Source: JACVRW01 sp963808775 | GTDB lineage: Bacteria; Actinomycetota; Thermoleophilia; Solirubrobacterales; Thermoleophilaceae | Assembly (NCBI GenBank): GCA_963808775.1 | Contig: CAWEGR010000003.1 | Coordinates: 1-64,000 of the forward strand | DNA length: 64,000 nt | Direction of reading: 5' to 3' | Shown: piece after piece, positions 31,072-40,260 of the stretch | Position numbering within the stretch: position 1 is the first letter of the stretch | How the letters are laid out: the number at the start of each line of letters is the position of its first letter | Translations under genes and position numbers: made by a program | The notes under the pieces: model-generated | Told to the model about the DNA's origin: nothing | Seen by the model: the letters and a program-made list of their open reading frames with translations, nothing else | Databases searched by the model: none

Positions 31072-32182
31072 TCAGCGCCCGAGCACCGCTCGCAGCGCCT
31101 CGACCACCTGGGCGACCTCGGACTCGGTCAGCTCGGGGAAGAACGGCAGCGCGAGCGAGCGCCGTGAGATGTCCTCGCAGACCGGGAACTCGCCCTCGCG
31201 GTGGCCGAAGCGCTCGCGGTAGAAGCTCATCAGGTGGATCGCGGGCAGGTAGGGCTTCGAGTCGATCCCGCGCTCGCGCAGCGCGTGAATGGTGTCGTCG
31301 CGGTCGACGCCGTCCGGCAGGCGCACCACGAACACGAACCAGGAGCGGCGCTCATCGCCCGCATCGGCGCAGGGCAGGCCGAGGCCATCCACCTCGGCGA
31401 GGGCCTCGCCGTAGAGAGCGGCCACGCGCGCGCGCCGCGCGAGCAGGTCGTCGAGCCGCTCGAGCTGCGCGAGACCGAGGGCGCACGCGAGATCGTCGAG
31501 CCGGTAGTTGAAGCCGAGCCGGTCGTGGTCGAGCCAGCCCATGTCCGGCGCGCGCCCCTGGTTGCGCTCAGAGTCGATGCGCTCCTTCGTCGCGGCGTCC
31601 GGCGAGACGACCATGCCGCCCTCGCCCGTCATGAGCTGCTTGTTCGGATAGAAGCCGAACACGGACAGGTTGCCGCGCGCGCCCGCGAGCGTGCCGTCGG
31701 CGTGGCGCGCGCCGAGCGCCTCGCAGGTGTCCTCGACGAGCCAGAGCCCGCGCTCCGCCGCCAGCGCCTCGAAGCCGGGCGTGTCGGCGGGGAGGCCGAA
31801 GATGTGGACGGGCAGCAGGCCCGTGGTGCGCTCGGAGACCGCGGCAGCCGCGGCCTCGGGGGTGATGTTGAGGGTGCGCGGATCGATGTCGCAGAAGACG
31901 GGCCGCGCGTTCTCGTAGAGCACGCAGTTGGCGGAGGCGACGAAGGAGAACGGGCGACGTGATCACCTCGTCGCCCGCCTCGATGCCGGCGGCGCGCACG
32001 GCCAGGTGGAGGCCCGCGGTGCCGCTCGAGACCGCGGACGTGTGCGGCGTTCCGAGCCAGGAGCCGAACTCGGATTCGAACTCGCCGAGACGCGGGCCGA
32101 GCGAGAGCCTCCGCGAGCGCAGCGCCTCGAGCAGGAGCTGCTCCTCGCGCTCCCCCACGACCGGCCGGGCCAGCGGGATCAC
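31072..32182 (-). CDS. DegT/DnrJ/EryC1 PLP aminotransferase, +1 frameshift
   Basis: PLP-dependent aminotransferase of the sugar aminotransferase family, usually acting on keto-sugar nucleotides. The catalytic Lys lies in FGFYPNKQLMTGEGGMV. SSGTAGLHLAVRA binds PLP phosphate and VEDTCEALGA holds the cofactor Asp. The protein starts GTG 32182 (VIPLARPVVGEREEQLLLEA), overlapping the cimA stop as GTGA. One extra base at 31951 breaks the frame after DEVITSP; without it the text reads FSFVASANCVLYENARPVFC to about 369 residues. Its coupling to citramalate synthase is unexpected and the substrate is unclear. Confidence 0.9.
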
Positions 32183-33780
32183 GGAGCCTGTCGTGCGCGG
32201 CCGGCCGAGCCGGCCGCTTCGCGAACGACCGTCTGGCGGACCAGCATGCCCGCCTCGAGCGAATCGACGAGCGCCTCCCAGCTCGCCTCGATGATGTTCT
32301 CGGAGACGCCGATCGCGCCCCAGGTGTCGTGGCCGTCGCTCGCGTCGAGGAGGACGCGGGTGACCGCGGCCGTGCCCTTGCGCTCGTCGAGGATGCGCAC
32401 CTTGAAGTTGACGAGCTCGATGTCGCGCAGGTGGGGGTAGCGCTCGCCGATGGCGTCTCGCAGCGCGCGGTCGAGGGCGTGCACGGGGCCATTGCCCTCG
32501 GCGGTGCGCACGTAGCGCTCGCCGTCGACCCAGATCTTGATGGTCGCCTCGGTCTCGACGCGGCCGTCCTCGCGCTTCTCGACGATCGCGCGCCACGACT
32601 CGAGGCGGAACAGCGGCTCGTACTCGCCGGTCTCCCTGCGGATCAGCAGGTCGAAGGAGCCGTCGGCGGCCTCGAACTGGTAGCCGCGGTGCTCGAGCTC
32701 CTTCACGCGCTCGACCACGCGCGAGGCCGTGCTGTCGTCCACGTCCGCCCGCGCCAGCACGGTGCCCTTGCCGGACAGCTCGGAGACGAGCACCCGCCGG
32801 TCGGCGCCGACCTCGGTGGGGTCGATGTGCTCGAAGGTGCGCGCGTCGCGATTGACTCCGGCCACGTGCATGCCGCCCTTGTGGGCGAACGCGTTCGCGC
32901 CGACGTACGGCTGGTTCGGGTTCGGCGTCACGTTGCAGAGCTCGTCAACGAGATGGGCCGTCTCGGTCAGCCTGCGCAGGCGCTCGCGCCCGATCGACTC
33001 GAGCCCCATCTTCAGGTCGAGGGCCGGCAGGACGGTGATCAGGTTGCAGTTCCCGGCGCGCTCGCCGTAGCCGTTCATGGTGCCCTGCACCATGCGCGCG
33101 CCGGCCTCGACCGCCATCAGCGTGTTTGCGACGCCGCAGCCGGCGTCGTCATGGGTGTGGATCCCGACCTCCACGCCCTCGCCGAGCTCCGCCACGACGC
33201 GCGCGGTGGCCTCCGCGACCTGCGACGGCAGCGACGAGCCGTTCGTGTCGCAGAGGGTCACGTTGTAGGCACCGGCGTCCGCCGCCGCCCGCAGGCAGCG
33301 GAGCGCATAGCCGGAGTCGTCGCGGAACGCGTCGAAGAAGTGCTCGGCGTCGTAGACCACGCGCTTTCCCTGCCCCGTGAGGAAGGCGACGGAGTCCGCG
33401 ATCATGCGCAGGTTCTCCTCCGGGTCGACCTGCGTGACCTTCTCGAGGTGGAGCGACCAGGTCTTGCCGACGAGCGTGCAGACGGGCGCGAACGACTCGG
33501 CGAGCAGGCGCAGCGCCGGGTCGTCCTCCGCCGTGCTGTCGCGCCTGCGCGTCATCCCGAACGCCGCGACCTGCGCGTGGGCGAACGTCTCGCGCGCGAG
33601 CTGCTCGAAGAGCGCCTCCTCCTTCGGGTTCGAGGCGGGGAAGCCCGCCTCGATCAGGTCCACCCCGAGGTCGTCGAGGGCATGCGCGACGCGGACCTTC
33701 TCGTCCGCGGACAGCGACATGCCCTCGCCCTGCATGCCATCCCGCAGGGTGGTGTCGTAGACGCTGACCCTGGAGGTCAC
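32179..33780 (-). CDS. cimA: Citramalate synthase, LeuA-like
   Basis: Condenses pyruvate and acetyl-CoA to citramalate, a threonine-independent route to 2-ketobutyrate and isoleucine. The HMGL-like barrel begins VYDTTLRDGMQGEGMSLSAD and has GIHTHDDAGCGVANTLMAVE for metal binding, with GGMHVAGVNRD replacing the leuA-type motif. The C-terminal LeuA dimer domain spans about residues 390-520. It groups with the CimA/2-isopropylmalate synthase type 3 family by length (533) and motifs; a true leuA is at 42040. GTG 33780 overlaps the ilvE stop. Because of the ilvE frameshift the two genes appear as one open frame. Confidence 0.9.
   Translation of the reverse strand: MTSRVSVYDTTLRDGMQGEGMSLSADEKVRVAHALDDLGVDLIEAGFPASNPKEEALFEQLARETFAHAQVAAFGMTRRRDSTAEDDPALRLLAESFAPVCTLVGKTWSLHLEKVTQVDPEENLRMIADSVAFLTGQGKRVVYDAEHFFDAFRDDSGYALRCLRAAADAGAYNVTLCDTNGSSLPSQVAEATARVVAELGEGVEVGIHTHDDAGCGVANTLMAVEAGARMVQGTMNGYGERAGNCNLITVLPALDLKMGLESIGRERLRRLTETAHLVDELCNVTPNPNQPYVGANAFAHKGGMHVAGVNRDARTFEHIDPTEVGADRRVLVSELSGKGTVLARADVDDSTASRVVERVKELEHRGYQFEAADGSFDLLIRRETGEYEPLFRLESWRAIVEKREDGRVETEATIKIWVDGERYVRTAEGNGPVHALDRALRDAIGERYPHLRDIELVNFKVRILDERKGTAAVTRVLLDASDGHDTWGAIGVSENIIEASWEALVDSLEAGMLVRQTVVREAAGSAGRARQAP
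32197..32217 (-). repeat. Hairpin element copy 2 (stem GCGGCCGGC)
   Basis: Perfect inverted repeat, stem GCGGCCGGC with a 3-base loop. It lies within the last codons of cimA and encodes AAGSAGR. Read on the minus strand it is the identical 21-mer to the plus strand of 50746-50766. Confidence 0.55.
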
Positions 33781-34710
33781 GCCGAGGACGGTACGGGCAC
33801 GAGATCGAGCCAGTCCGCGTAGCGCGGATCGCGGCCGGTCAGCGCGGCTTCGAACACCGTCTGGACCTCGCGCGTGACCGGCCCGGGGACCCCGTCGCCG
33901 ATCGCGTGGTCGTCGACCTCGACGAGCGGGGTGAGCTCCGCCGCCGTGCCCGTCATGAACACCTCGTCGGCGAGCGCCAGCTCGGCGCGCGCGAGATCGC
34001 GCTCGACGACCTCGTAGCCGAGGTCGCGCGCGATCGTGATGCACGACTTGCGGTTGATGCCGTCGAGGATCGCGGCGGACTGCGGAGGCGTCGCTGATCA
34101 CGCCGTCCTGGATCACGAACAGGTTCTCGCCCGAGCCCTCGCAGACGTTGCCCTTGCTGTCGAGCAGGATCGCCTCGTCGTAGCCCGCCTTGAGCGACTC
34201 GATCTTGGCCAGCACCGAGTTGAGGTACTGCCCGCCCGCCTTCGCGTGCGGGATCAGCGAGTCGGACGAGATCCGCCGGTACGAGGACACGCGGCCGCGC
34301 ACTCCGTGCGTCTTGCCCTTCTCGCCCAGGTACGGGGCCCACTCCCAGACCGCGATCATCGCCTCGACCGGGTTGTCGAGCGGGTTGAGGCCCATCGGCC
34401 CGTAGCCGCGGTAGACGAGCGGCCGGATGTAGCAGCTCTTGAACCCGTTGCGGCCGATCAGCTCGTGCGTGACCTCGCGGAGCTGCTCCTTCGGGAAGGG
34501 CAGGTCCATGTAGTAGAGCTTCGCCGAGTTCTCGAGCCGGTCGAGGTGGTCCTGGTGGCGGAAGACCGCCGTGCCCTGCGGAGTCTCGTAGGCGCGCACG
34601 CCCTCGAACACCGAGGTCCCGTAGTGCATGCAGTGAGTGAGTACGTGTACCTTCGCGTCCTCCCAGGCGACGAACTCTCCGTTCAGCCAGATGAGGTCAG
34701 CGGTGTTCAC
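33777..34710 (-). CDS. ilvE: Branched-chain amino acid aminotransferase, +1 frameshift
   Basis: Class IV PLP aminotransferase for the last step of Ile, Val and Leu synthesis. It begins LIWLNGEFVAWEDAKVHVLT, with FEGVRAYETPQG and the catalytic Lys in HAKAGGQYLNSVLAK near residue 158; GNVCEGSGENLFVI is the phosphate-binding strand. One extra base at 34092 breaks the frame after GVIS. Without it the family motif TPPQSAAILDGINRKSCITI appears, and the protein ends DWLDLVPVPSSA at 33777, about 310 residues. It is placed between leuB and cimA with 9-base and 4-base junctions. Confidence 0.94.
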
Positions 34711-34719
34711 GTACTGCTC

Positions 34720-35742
34720 CTAGAGGTTGGCGAGGACCGCCCGGGTGGCGGCCTCTGTTGTGGCATCGCCGCCGAGGTCCGGAGTCCGTAGGCCATCCCC
34801 GAGCGCGCGATCGACTGCCGATTCTAGGGCAGCCGCCTCGCTTTCCAAAGCCAGTCCGTGGCGCAGCATGAGCGCCACCGAGCCGAACATCGCGAGCGGG
34901 TTGGCCATCCCCGTGCCGGCGATATCGGGCGCCGAGCCGTGGACGGGCTCGAACAGCCCGGGACCCGAGCCGTCGCCGAGCGAGGCACTCGGGAGCATCC
35001 CGAGCGAGCCGGTCAGCATCGCCGCCTCGTCGCTCAGGATGTCGCCGAACAGGTTCTCCGTGACGAGCACGTCGAACTCCGCCGGCCGGGCCACCAGCTG
35101 CATCGCGGCGTTGTCGACGAGCATGTGGTCGAGCGGAACGTCGCGCTCCTCGCCGAGCCGGCTGACGGTCTTGCGCCAGAGCCGCGACGTCTCGAGCACG
35201 TTCGCCTTGTCGACGCTCGTGACCCGCCTGCGCGCGAGCGAGAACGCCACCTCGGCGATGCGCTCGATCTCCGCGACCGTGTAGGTGCAGGTGTCGTGCG
35301 CGGTGTCGCCCTCGGTGCCGCTGTCGCCGAAGTAGATCCCGCCGGTGAGCTCGCGAACCACCAGCAGGTCCGTGCCCTCGATCCGCTCGCGCCGCAACGG
35401 GCTCGCGTCGTAGAGGGCGGGGCTGGGCCGCACGGGCCGCAGGTTCGCGAACAGGCCGAGCCGCTTGCGGATTCCGAGCAGGCCCTGCTCGGGCCGTGGC
35501 GCCGCGGGGTCGGTCGTGTCCCATTTGGGCCCGCCGATGGCCGCGAGCAGCACGGCGTCCGCGGCGCGGCAGGCGTCGACGACCTCGTCCGTGAGCGCGG
35601 TGCCGTGGACGTCGATCGAGGCTCCGCCCATCAGGCGCTCGTCGAACTCGAACTCGCCGAGCTCGGGCAGCACCGTGAGCGCGGCGTCCATGATCTCGGG
35701 GCCGATCCCGTCCCCCGGCAGGGTCACGATGCGCTTTGTCAC
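34720..35742 (-). CDS. leuB: 3-isopropylmalate dehydrogenase
   Basis: Oxidative decarboxylation of 3-isopropylmalate in leucine synthesis. Motifs: LPGDGIGPEIMDAAL at the N-terminus, LLGIRKRLGLFANLRPVRP (substrate Arg residues), VRELTGGIYFG with the catalytic Tyr, SVDKANVLETSRLWR with the catalytic Lys, and the NAD loop EPVHGSAPDIAGTGMANP. GTG start at 35742, length 340 residues. It heads leuB-ilvE-cimA-degT and follows the EAL regulator by 10 bases. Confidence 0.95.
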   Translation of the reverse strand: MTKRIVTLPGDGIGPEIMDAALTVLPELGEFEFDERLMGGASIDVHGTALTDEVVDACRAADAVLLAAIGGPKWDTTDPAAPRPEQGLLGIRKRLGLFANLRPVRPSPALYDASPLRRERIEGTDLLVVRELTGGIYFGDSGTEGDTAHDTCTYTVAEIERIAEVAFSLARRRVTSVDKANVLETSRLWRKTVSRLGEERDVPLDHMLVDNAAMQLVARPAEFDVLVTENLFGDILSDEAAMLTGSLGMLPSASLGDGSGPGLFEPVHGSAPDIAGTGMANPLAMFGSVALMLRHGLALESEAAALESAVDRALGDGLRTPDLGGDATTEAATRAVLANL

Positions 35743-35752
35743 GGCCGGGACC

Positions 35753-36943
35753 CTACGCGTCGGGCGAATCGCGCAGCGGCGCGGGCTCACCGAGGTGAAA
35801 GCCCTGGCCGTAGCGGATCCCGAGCCTGCGCAGCTCGGTCAGCTGAAGCTCCGACTCGATGCCCTTGGCCAGCACGGAAGCACCGGTCTCGCGTCCGAAC
35901 TCGATCAGCGCCGACGCGAGCGAGCGGCGGCGCGGATCGGCCTCGAGCGAGAGCGTGAGCGATCCGTCGAGCTTGATCAGCTCGGCGTCCAGCTCGATGA
36001 TGTGCCGCAGGCTCGAGAACCCGGTACCGGCGTCGTCGACGGCGAGCCGCACGCCGTACTCGCGGACGCGCGTGAGGGCGCGGCGGAAGCGCCCATAGTC
36101 CTCGACCGGCGCGTGCTCGGTCACCTCGAGCACGATCTCGTCCACGGGCGCCGCGTCGAGCAGGTCGAGCAGCTCGGCGCTCTCCGCCGTGGCCGGCGAC
36201 ACGTTCACGGAGAGGTATCCCGTCCCCGGCAGCTCCGACGCTCCGTCACAGGCCAGCCGCACGGCGAGCAGCTCGAGCTCCATCCCCAGCCCGACCGTCC
36301 AGGCCTCCGCGAACCAGGGAGCCGGGCCGCGGTCGGGTTGCCGCTGGAAGCGGGCGAGCGCCTCGTGGCCCACCGGCGCGCGTGTATCGAGCTCCACGAT
36401 CGGCTGGAAGACGACGTCGATGCTCTCGTTCTGGAGGACCGCCTGGATCCTCTCGCGGCTCCGCTCCCACTCGCCGTCGCCCTCATCGGCGCCGCGCGCC
36501 GCGTGCTGGACGAGCTCGTCGATCACGCCTGCCGCGACGACGTCGTCGAGGCTCACGCCTCCGCCGGCGGCCTCCCTGAGGGCGGCGTCGAGTCGCTCCG
36601 GCGTGACTCCCTTGACGAGATATCCGCTCGCTCCGGCGCGCAGCATCTCGATCACGCTCTCGTTGTCGGCAGCCGCGGAATGGGCGACCACGCGCGTCTC
36701 GGGCGACGAGTCACGGATGCGCCGCGTGGCCTCGACCCCTCCCCCTTCGGGCACGCGCACGTCAACGAGCGCGACGTCCGGGCCATGCTTGGCCGCGAGA
36801 TCCCCGGCCTCGCTCACGCCGCCCGCCACGGCCACCACCTCGAAGCCTTCGAGAGTGTCGAGAATGCGAGCGATGACAACCCCAACCTCGGGTTGGTCGT
36901 CCACGACCAACACCCGCACGAACCCCTCACCCATCCGAGACAT
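35753..36943 (-). CDS. Response regulator with EAL c-di-GMP phosphodiesterase domain
   Basis: About 396 residues. The receiver domain has VRVLVVDDQPEVGVVI, the phosphoacceptor Asp in DVALVDVRVPEGGG, and Lys in GYLVKGVTP. The EAL domain (about 150-390) keeps the catalytic set: GHEALARF in place of E-x-L-x-R, Asn in LSVNVSP, Glu in VLEVTEHAP, the DD pair in AVDDAGTGFSSL, Lys in IKLDGSL, Glu in AKGIESE and Gln in RYGQGFHLGEP. It is therefore probably an active c-di-GMP hydrolase controlled by phosphorylation. No histidine kinase is adjacent. ATG 36943 is chosen; ATG 36934 is also possible. Confidence 0.9.
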   Translation of the reverse strand: MSRMGEGFVRVLVVDDQPEVGVVIARILDTLEGFEVVAVAGGVSEAGDLAAKHGPDVALVDVRVPEGGGVEATRRIRDSSPETRVVAHSAAADNESVIEMLRAGASGYLVKGVTPERLDAALREAAGGGVSLDDVVAAGVIDELVQHAARGADEGDGEWERSRERIQAVLQNESIDVVFQPIVELDTRAPVGHEALARFQRQPDRGPAPWFAEAWTVGLGMELELLAVRLACDGASELPGTGYLSVNVSPATAESAELLDLLDAAPVDEIVLEVTEHAPVEDYGRFRRALTRVREYGVRLAVDDAGTGFSSLRHIIELDAELIKLDGSLTLSLEADPRRRSLASALIEFGRETGASVLAKGIESELQLTELRRLGIRYGQGFHLGEPAPLRDSPDA

Positions 36944-37002
36944 CGTCCACCTGCGGGGGGATCCGCGCAAGGGACAACCGTGCGGGGCCGCCCGTGGCGC
37001 TG

Positions 37003-37749
37003 CTAGGGGCGGCCGGCGACGATGTTCAGCCGCACGTAGTCGAGCTCGTCACCCGTGCGCCCGTTCACGGCCTTCACGAAGGAGCCGCGCAGCTCGTCCG
37101 GCAGCCGCTCGAGGTGGGGACCGAGGCAGACCGTGCGCAGGTAGCTCTCGGGATCGTCAGGCGTGACGGGCCAGGGCTGGAGCCAGGTGTCGACCTCGAC
37201 GAAGCCGGCGCGCTCGAGCCGCTCGGCCGTCTCCTCGGCGCCGGCGAAGTTCCAGGGCCCGGTCCAGTCCGAGAGGAAGTCCGCGTAGGGCGCCTCGGCA
37301 CCCACCTCCCGCGCGGCCCTGTGGAAGCGCGCGACGTTGCCCTCGCCCCCGCACTGAGCCACGATGCGGCCGCCCGGCCGCAGGGCGGCGTGCAGCCGCT
37401 CGAACAGGCGCGGGTGGTCCGGGATCCAGTGAAACACCGCGTTCGAGAACACCCGGTCGACCGGCTCCGGCAGCTCGAGCTCGAGCAGGTCGGCACGGAG
37501 CACGGTCGCGCGCCCGGCGGGCAGCGCGGCGCGGGCATGCTCGACCATCGACTCCGACTCGTCGACCGCGACCACGTGCCCCCGTGGCAGCCGCTCGAGC
37601 AGCATCGCCGTGACCCGCCCCGATCCGCAGCCGGCGTCGAGGACGGTCTCGCCGCCCTCCAGATCGAGCCGGTCGAGCAGCTCGTGGGCCCACTCGACGT
37701 GTGGACTGGAGACGCGGTGATAGGTCGCCGCGTCCCAGTCGCGGCTCAT
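37003..37749 (-). CDS. SAM-dependent methyltransferase, trans-aconitate methyltransferase-like
   Basis: 248 residues with a class I methyltransferase core: VLDAGCGSGRVTAMLLERLP (motif I), VVAVDESESMVEHARAALP (motif II, acidic residue for ribose) and FSNAVFHWIPDHPRLFERLH (motif IV region, typical of Tam). Trans-aconitate is a by-product at the aconitase/isopropylmalate isomerase step, so its ATGA overlap with leuD makes a Tam-like detoxifying role attractive, though that is inference. It ends the regulator-leuC-leuD unit. Confidence 0.82.
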   Translation of the reverse strand: MSRDWDAATYHRVSSPHVEWAHELLDRLDLEGGETVLDAGCGSGRVTAMLLERLPRGHVVAVDESESMVEHARAALPAGRATVLRADLLELELPEPVDRVFSNAVFHWIPDHPRLFERLHAALRPGGRIVAQCGGEGNVARFHRAAREVGAEAPYADFLSDWTGPWNFAGAEETAERLERAGFVEVDTWLQPWPVTPDDPESYLRTVCLGPHLERLPDELRGSFVKAVNGRTGDELDYVRLNIVAGRP

Positions 37750-38315
37750 ACGCGGGCGAGGTCGGTGGTGACCGGACCGCTGCGCTCCCGCTCCGCCTCG
37801 TAGCGGTCGATCTCGTGCTGCTGCCGGAGGGTGACGCCGATGTCGTCGAGCCCCTCGAGCAGGCGCCGGGCGATCTCCGGGTCGATCTCGAACCGGACCT
37901 GGCGCCCCGCGAAGGCGACCTCCTGCTCCTCGAGGTCGATGCGGGCCTGCCCGGCCGCCATCAGCGCCCTGACCTCGGCCTCCGGCAGGGTCACCGGAAG
38001 CAGCCCGATCTTCGTGCAGTTGGAGTAGAAGATGTCGGCGAAGCTCGGCGCGACGACCGCCTTGAAGCCGTAGTCCTCGAGCGCCCAGGGCGCGTGCTCG
38101 CGCGACGAGCCGCAGCCGAAGTTGCGCCCAGCCGCGAGGATCGGGTTGCGCGGCAGCTCCCAGCCGGGCTCCTTCGCCCAGTCGTAGAAGAGGAACTCGC
38201 CGAAGCCCGTGCGCTCCACGCGCTTCAGGAACTGCTTGGGGATGATCTGGTCGGTGTCCACGTCCGGCCGGTCCAGCACCGAGACGCCGCCCTCGATCAC
38301 GCGTACGGGCTCCAT
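37746..38315 (-). CDS. leuD: 3-isopropylmalate dehydratase small subunit
   Basis: Small subunit of isopropylmalate isomerase, which together with LeuC moves the hydroxyl from C2 to C3. Characteristic segments are DVDTDQIIPKQFLKRVERTG, GRNFGCGSSREHAPWALEDY and SFADIFYSNCTKIGLLPVTL. 189 residues, of the longer proteobacterial/actinobacterial type. It starts 2 bases after the leuC stop and overlaps the methyltransferase start. Confidence 0.96.
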   Translation of the reverse strand: MEPVRVIEGGVSVLDRPDVDTDQIIPKQFLKRVERTGFGEFLFYDWAKEPGWELPRNPILAAGRNFGCGSSREHAPWALEDYGFKAVVAPSFADIFYSNCTKIGLLPVTLPEAEVRALMAAGQARIDLEEQEVAFAGRQVRFEIDPEIARRLLEGLDDIGVTLRQQHEIDRYEAERERSGPVTTDLARV

Positions 38316-38317
38316 GC

Positions 38318-39676
38318 TCAGCTCCACTCCCTGATGTCGACGAAGCGCCCCTCGATCGCCGCCGCGGCGGCCATCCGGGGGCTGACGAGATGCGAGCGGG
38401 CGCCGCGGCCCTGGCGCCCCTCGAAGTTGCGGTTCGAGGTGGACGCCACGCGCTCGCCCGGGGCCGCGATGTCCGGGTTCATGCCGAGGCACATCGAGCA
38501 GCCGGCCGAGCGCCAGTCGAAGCCCGCGGAGCGGAACACCTCGTCGAGCCCCTCGCGCTCCGCCTCTTCCTTCACCTGGGCCGAGCCCGGCACCACCATC
38601 GCGTCGACGCTCGACGCGACCCTGCGGCCCCTGACGACCTCGGCCGCCTCGCGCAGGTCGCCGATGCGCGAGTTCGTGCACGAGCCGATGAACACGCGGT
38701 CGAGCTCGATCTCCCCGATCGGCGTCCCGGAGCTGAGCGCCATGTAGTCGAGCGCCCGCTCCTCGCCCTCGTCGCTCGGCTCGGGCACGACGCCCGTGAC
38801 GTCCACGACCATCGCGGGGTTCGTGCCCCAGGTCACCTGCGGCGACAGCTCGCCCGCGTCGATCACGACCTCGGCGTCGAAGCTCGCTCCATCGTCGCTG
38901 TGCAGCTCGCGCCACTCGTCGAGCGGCAGCGGATCGGGTGCCGCCTCGCGGCCCTCGACCCACTCGAAGGTCGTGTCGTCGGGGGCGATCATGCCTGCGC
39001 GGCCCCCGCCCTCGATCGTCATGTTGCAGACCGTCATGCGGCCCTCCATCGACAGCTTCTCGATCGCCGGGCCGGCGTACTCGATCACGTGCCCGACGCC
39101 GCCCGAGACGCCGATGCGGCCGATCGTCCCGAGGATCAGGTCCTTCGCGGTGACGCCGTAGCCGAGCTCGCCCTCGTAGCGGATCCGCATCGACTTCGGC
39201 TTGCGCTGCGCGAGCGTCTGGGTCGCGAGCACGTGCTCCACCTCGCTCGTCCCGATGCCGAACGCGAGCGCGCCGAACGCGCCGTGTGTCGATGTATGGG
39301 AGTCGCCGCAGACGATCGTCATGCCGGGCTGCGTGACGCCGAGCTCGGGGCCGATCACGTGCACGATTCCCTGGCGGGCGGAGCCGATCGAGAAGATCGG
39401 GACGCCGAACTCCTCCGCGTTGCGCTCGAGCGTCTCGACCTGCACGCGCGAGAGCTGGTCGTGGATCTGGCGCGCTGCCGTCGAGCCGTCCGTCGGCACG
39501 TTGTGGTCGGCCGTCGCGAGCGTCCGGTCCGGCCGGCGGACCGGCCGGCCCGCGAGCCGCAGCGACTCGAACGCCTGCGGCGAGGTGACCTCGTGCACCA
39601 GGTGCAGGTCGATGTAGAGGATCCCCGGAGCGACCTCGTGGGCCTCCCAGATCTTGTCGAACAGCGATCGCTGCAA
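38318..39676 (-). CDS. leuC: 3-isopropylmalate dehydratase large subunit
   Basis: Aconitase-family Fe-S subunit of isopropylmalate isomerase. GDSHTSTHGAFGALAFGIGT and the cluster cysteines in VFIGSCTNSRIGDL and GCSMCLGMNPD are intact, with SNRNFEGRQGRGARSHLVSP close to the C-terminus. Length is 452 residues. Start appears to be TTG 39676 (MQRSLFDKIWEAHEV), three bases after the regulator's stop; the weak start may lower its translation relative to leuD. Confidence 0.95.
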   Translation of the reverse strand: MQRSLFDKIWEAHEVAPGILYIDLHLVHEVTSPQAFESLRLAGRPVRRPDRTLATADHNVPTDGSTAARQIHDQLSRVQVETLERNAEEFGVPIFSIGSARQGIVHVIGPELGVTQPGMTIVCGDSHTSTHGAFGALAFGIGTSEVEHVLATQTLAQRKPKSMRIRYEGELGYGVTAKDLILGTIGRIGVSGGVGHVIEYAGPAIEKLSMEGRMTVCNMTIEGGGRAGMIAPDDTTFEWVEGREAAPDPLPLDEWRELHSDDGASFDAEVVIDAGELSPQVTWGTNPAMVVDVTGVVPEPSDEGEERALDYMALSSGTPIGEIELDRVFIGSCTNSRIGDLREAAEVVRGRRVASSVDAMVVPGSAQVKEEAEREGLDEVFRSAGFDWRSAGCSMCLGMNPDIAAPGERVASTSNRNFEGRQGRGARSHLVSPRMAAAAAIEGRFVDIREWS

Positions 39677-39679
39677 GGT

Positions 39680-40252
39680 TCAGCTCCTTCTCAGTCCGGC
39701 GGCGACGACGGCGTAGAAGCTCGCCTCGCCCCTGCCGGCGTTCTCGAATCGATGCGGGATGTCGGCGTCGAAGGTCACGGCGTCGCCGGCGTCGAGGTCG
39801 TGGGCGGTTCCGCCGCACACGAGCCGGACGTGGCCTCGCTCGACCACCGCGGTCTCGCGGCTGCCGGGCTCGTGCATCGGCGGGTCACCGGGGCCCGCGG
39901 TGCTCGCCCCCGAGGCGAGCGTGTGACGCGACACCTCGGCCCGCAACCCCGGATGCGGCGGCGTGAGGACCTCATAGACATGGCCGCCCTCGCCGCCGTG
40001 ACGGCGCTCCGACGCCCTCACCACGCTCACGCCGTCGCCCTCGTCGAGCCGCAGGAGCTGCGACAGGCTCAGCTCGAGACCCGCCGCGATCCGCTCCGCC
40101 ACGAGCAGCGTGGGGCTCGTCTCGCCGCGCTCGACCTGCGACAGCATCGGAGCCGAGACGCCGGAGCGCTCGGCGAGGTCCCGCAGCGACAGGTCCATGC
40201 CCTCGCGGAGGGTGCGAATCCGGGTGCCGAAAGCGTGTCCGTTGACCGACAC
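39680..40252 (-). CDS. XRE-family regulator with cupin sensor domain
   Basis: 190 residues. The N-terminal HTH_3 domain (IRTLREGMDLSLRDLAERSG, then SAPMLSQVERGETSPTL) binds DNA, and the C-terminal cupin_2 domain (PGSRETAVVERGHVRLVCGG, then DADIPHRFEN) probably senses a small molecule or metal. The HTH-cupin layout is common in repressors of amine and amino-acid genes. It sits three bases upstream of leuC, so it is probably cotranscribed with leuCD. An extended -10 and a palindrome lie just upstream, and the GTG start could be translated from a nearly leaderless mRNA. Confidence 0.92.
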   Translation of the reverse strand: MSVNGHAFGTRIRTLREGMDLSLRDLAERSGVSAPMLSQVERGETSPTLLVAERIAAGLELSLSQLLRLDEGDGVSVVRASERRHGGEGGHVYEVLTPPHPGLRAEVSRHTLASGASTAGPGDPPMHEPGSRETAVVERGHVRLVCGGTAHDLDAGDAVTFDADIPHRFENAGRGEASFYAVVAAGLRRS

Positions 40253-40260
40253 GTCTTGTA

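Noticed and set aside
32179..34710. An apparent 843-residue IlvE-CimA fusion
   Set aside because: It exists only because the ilvE frameshift moves its tail into the cimA frame. The corrected ilvE ends at 33777 with a GTGA overlap to cimA.
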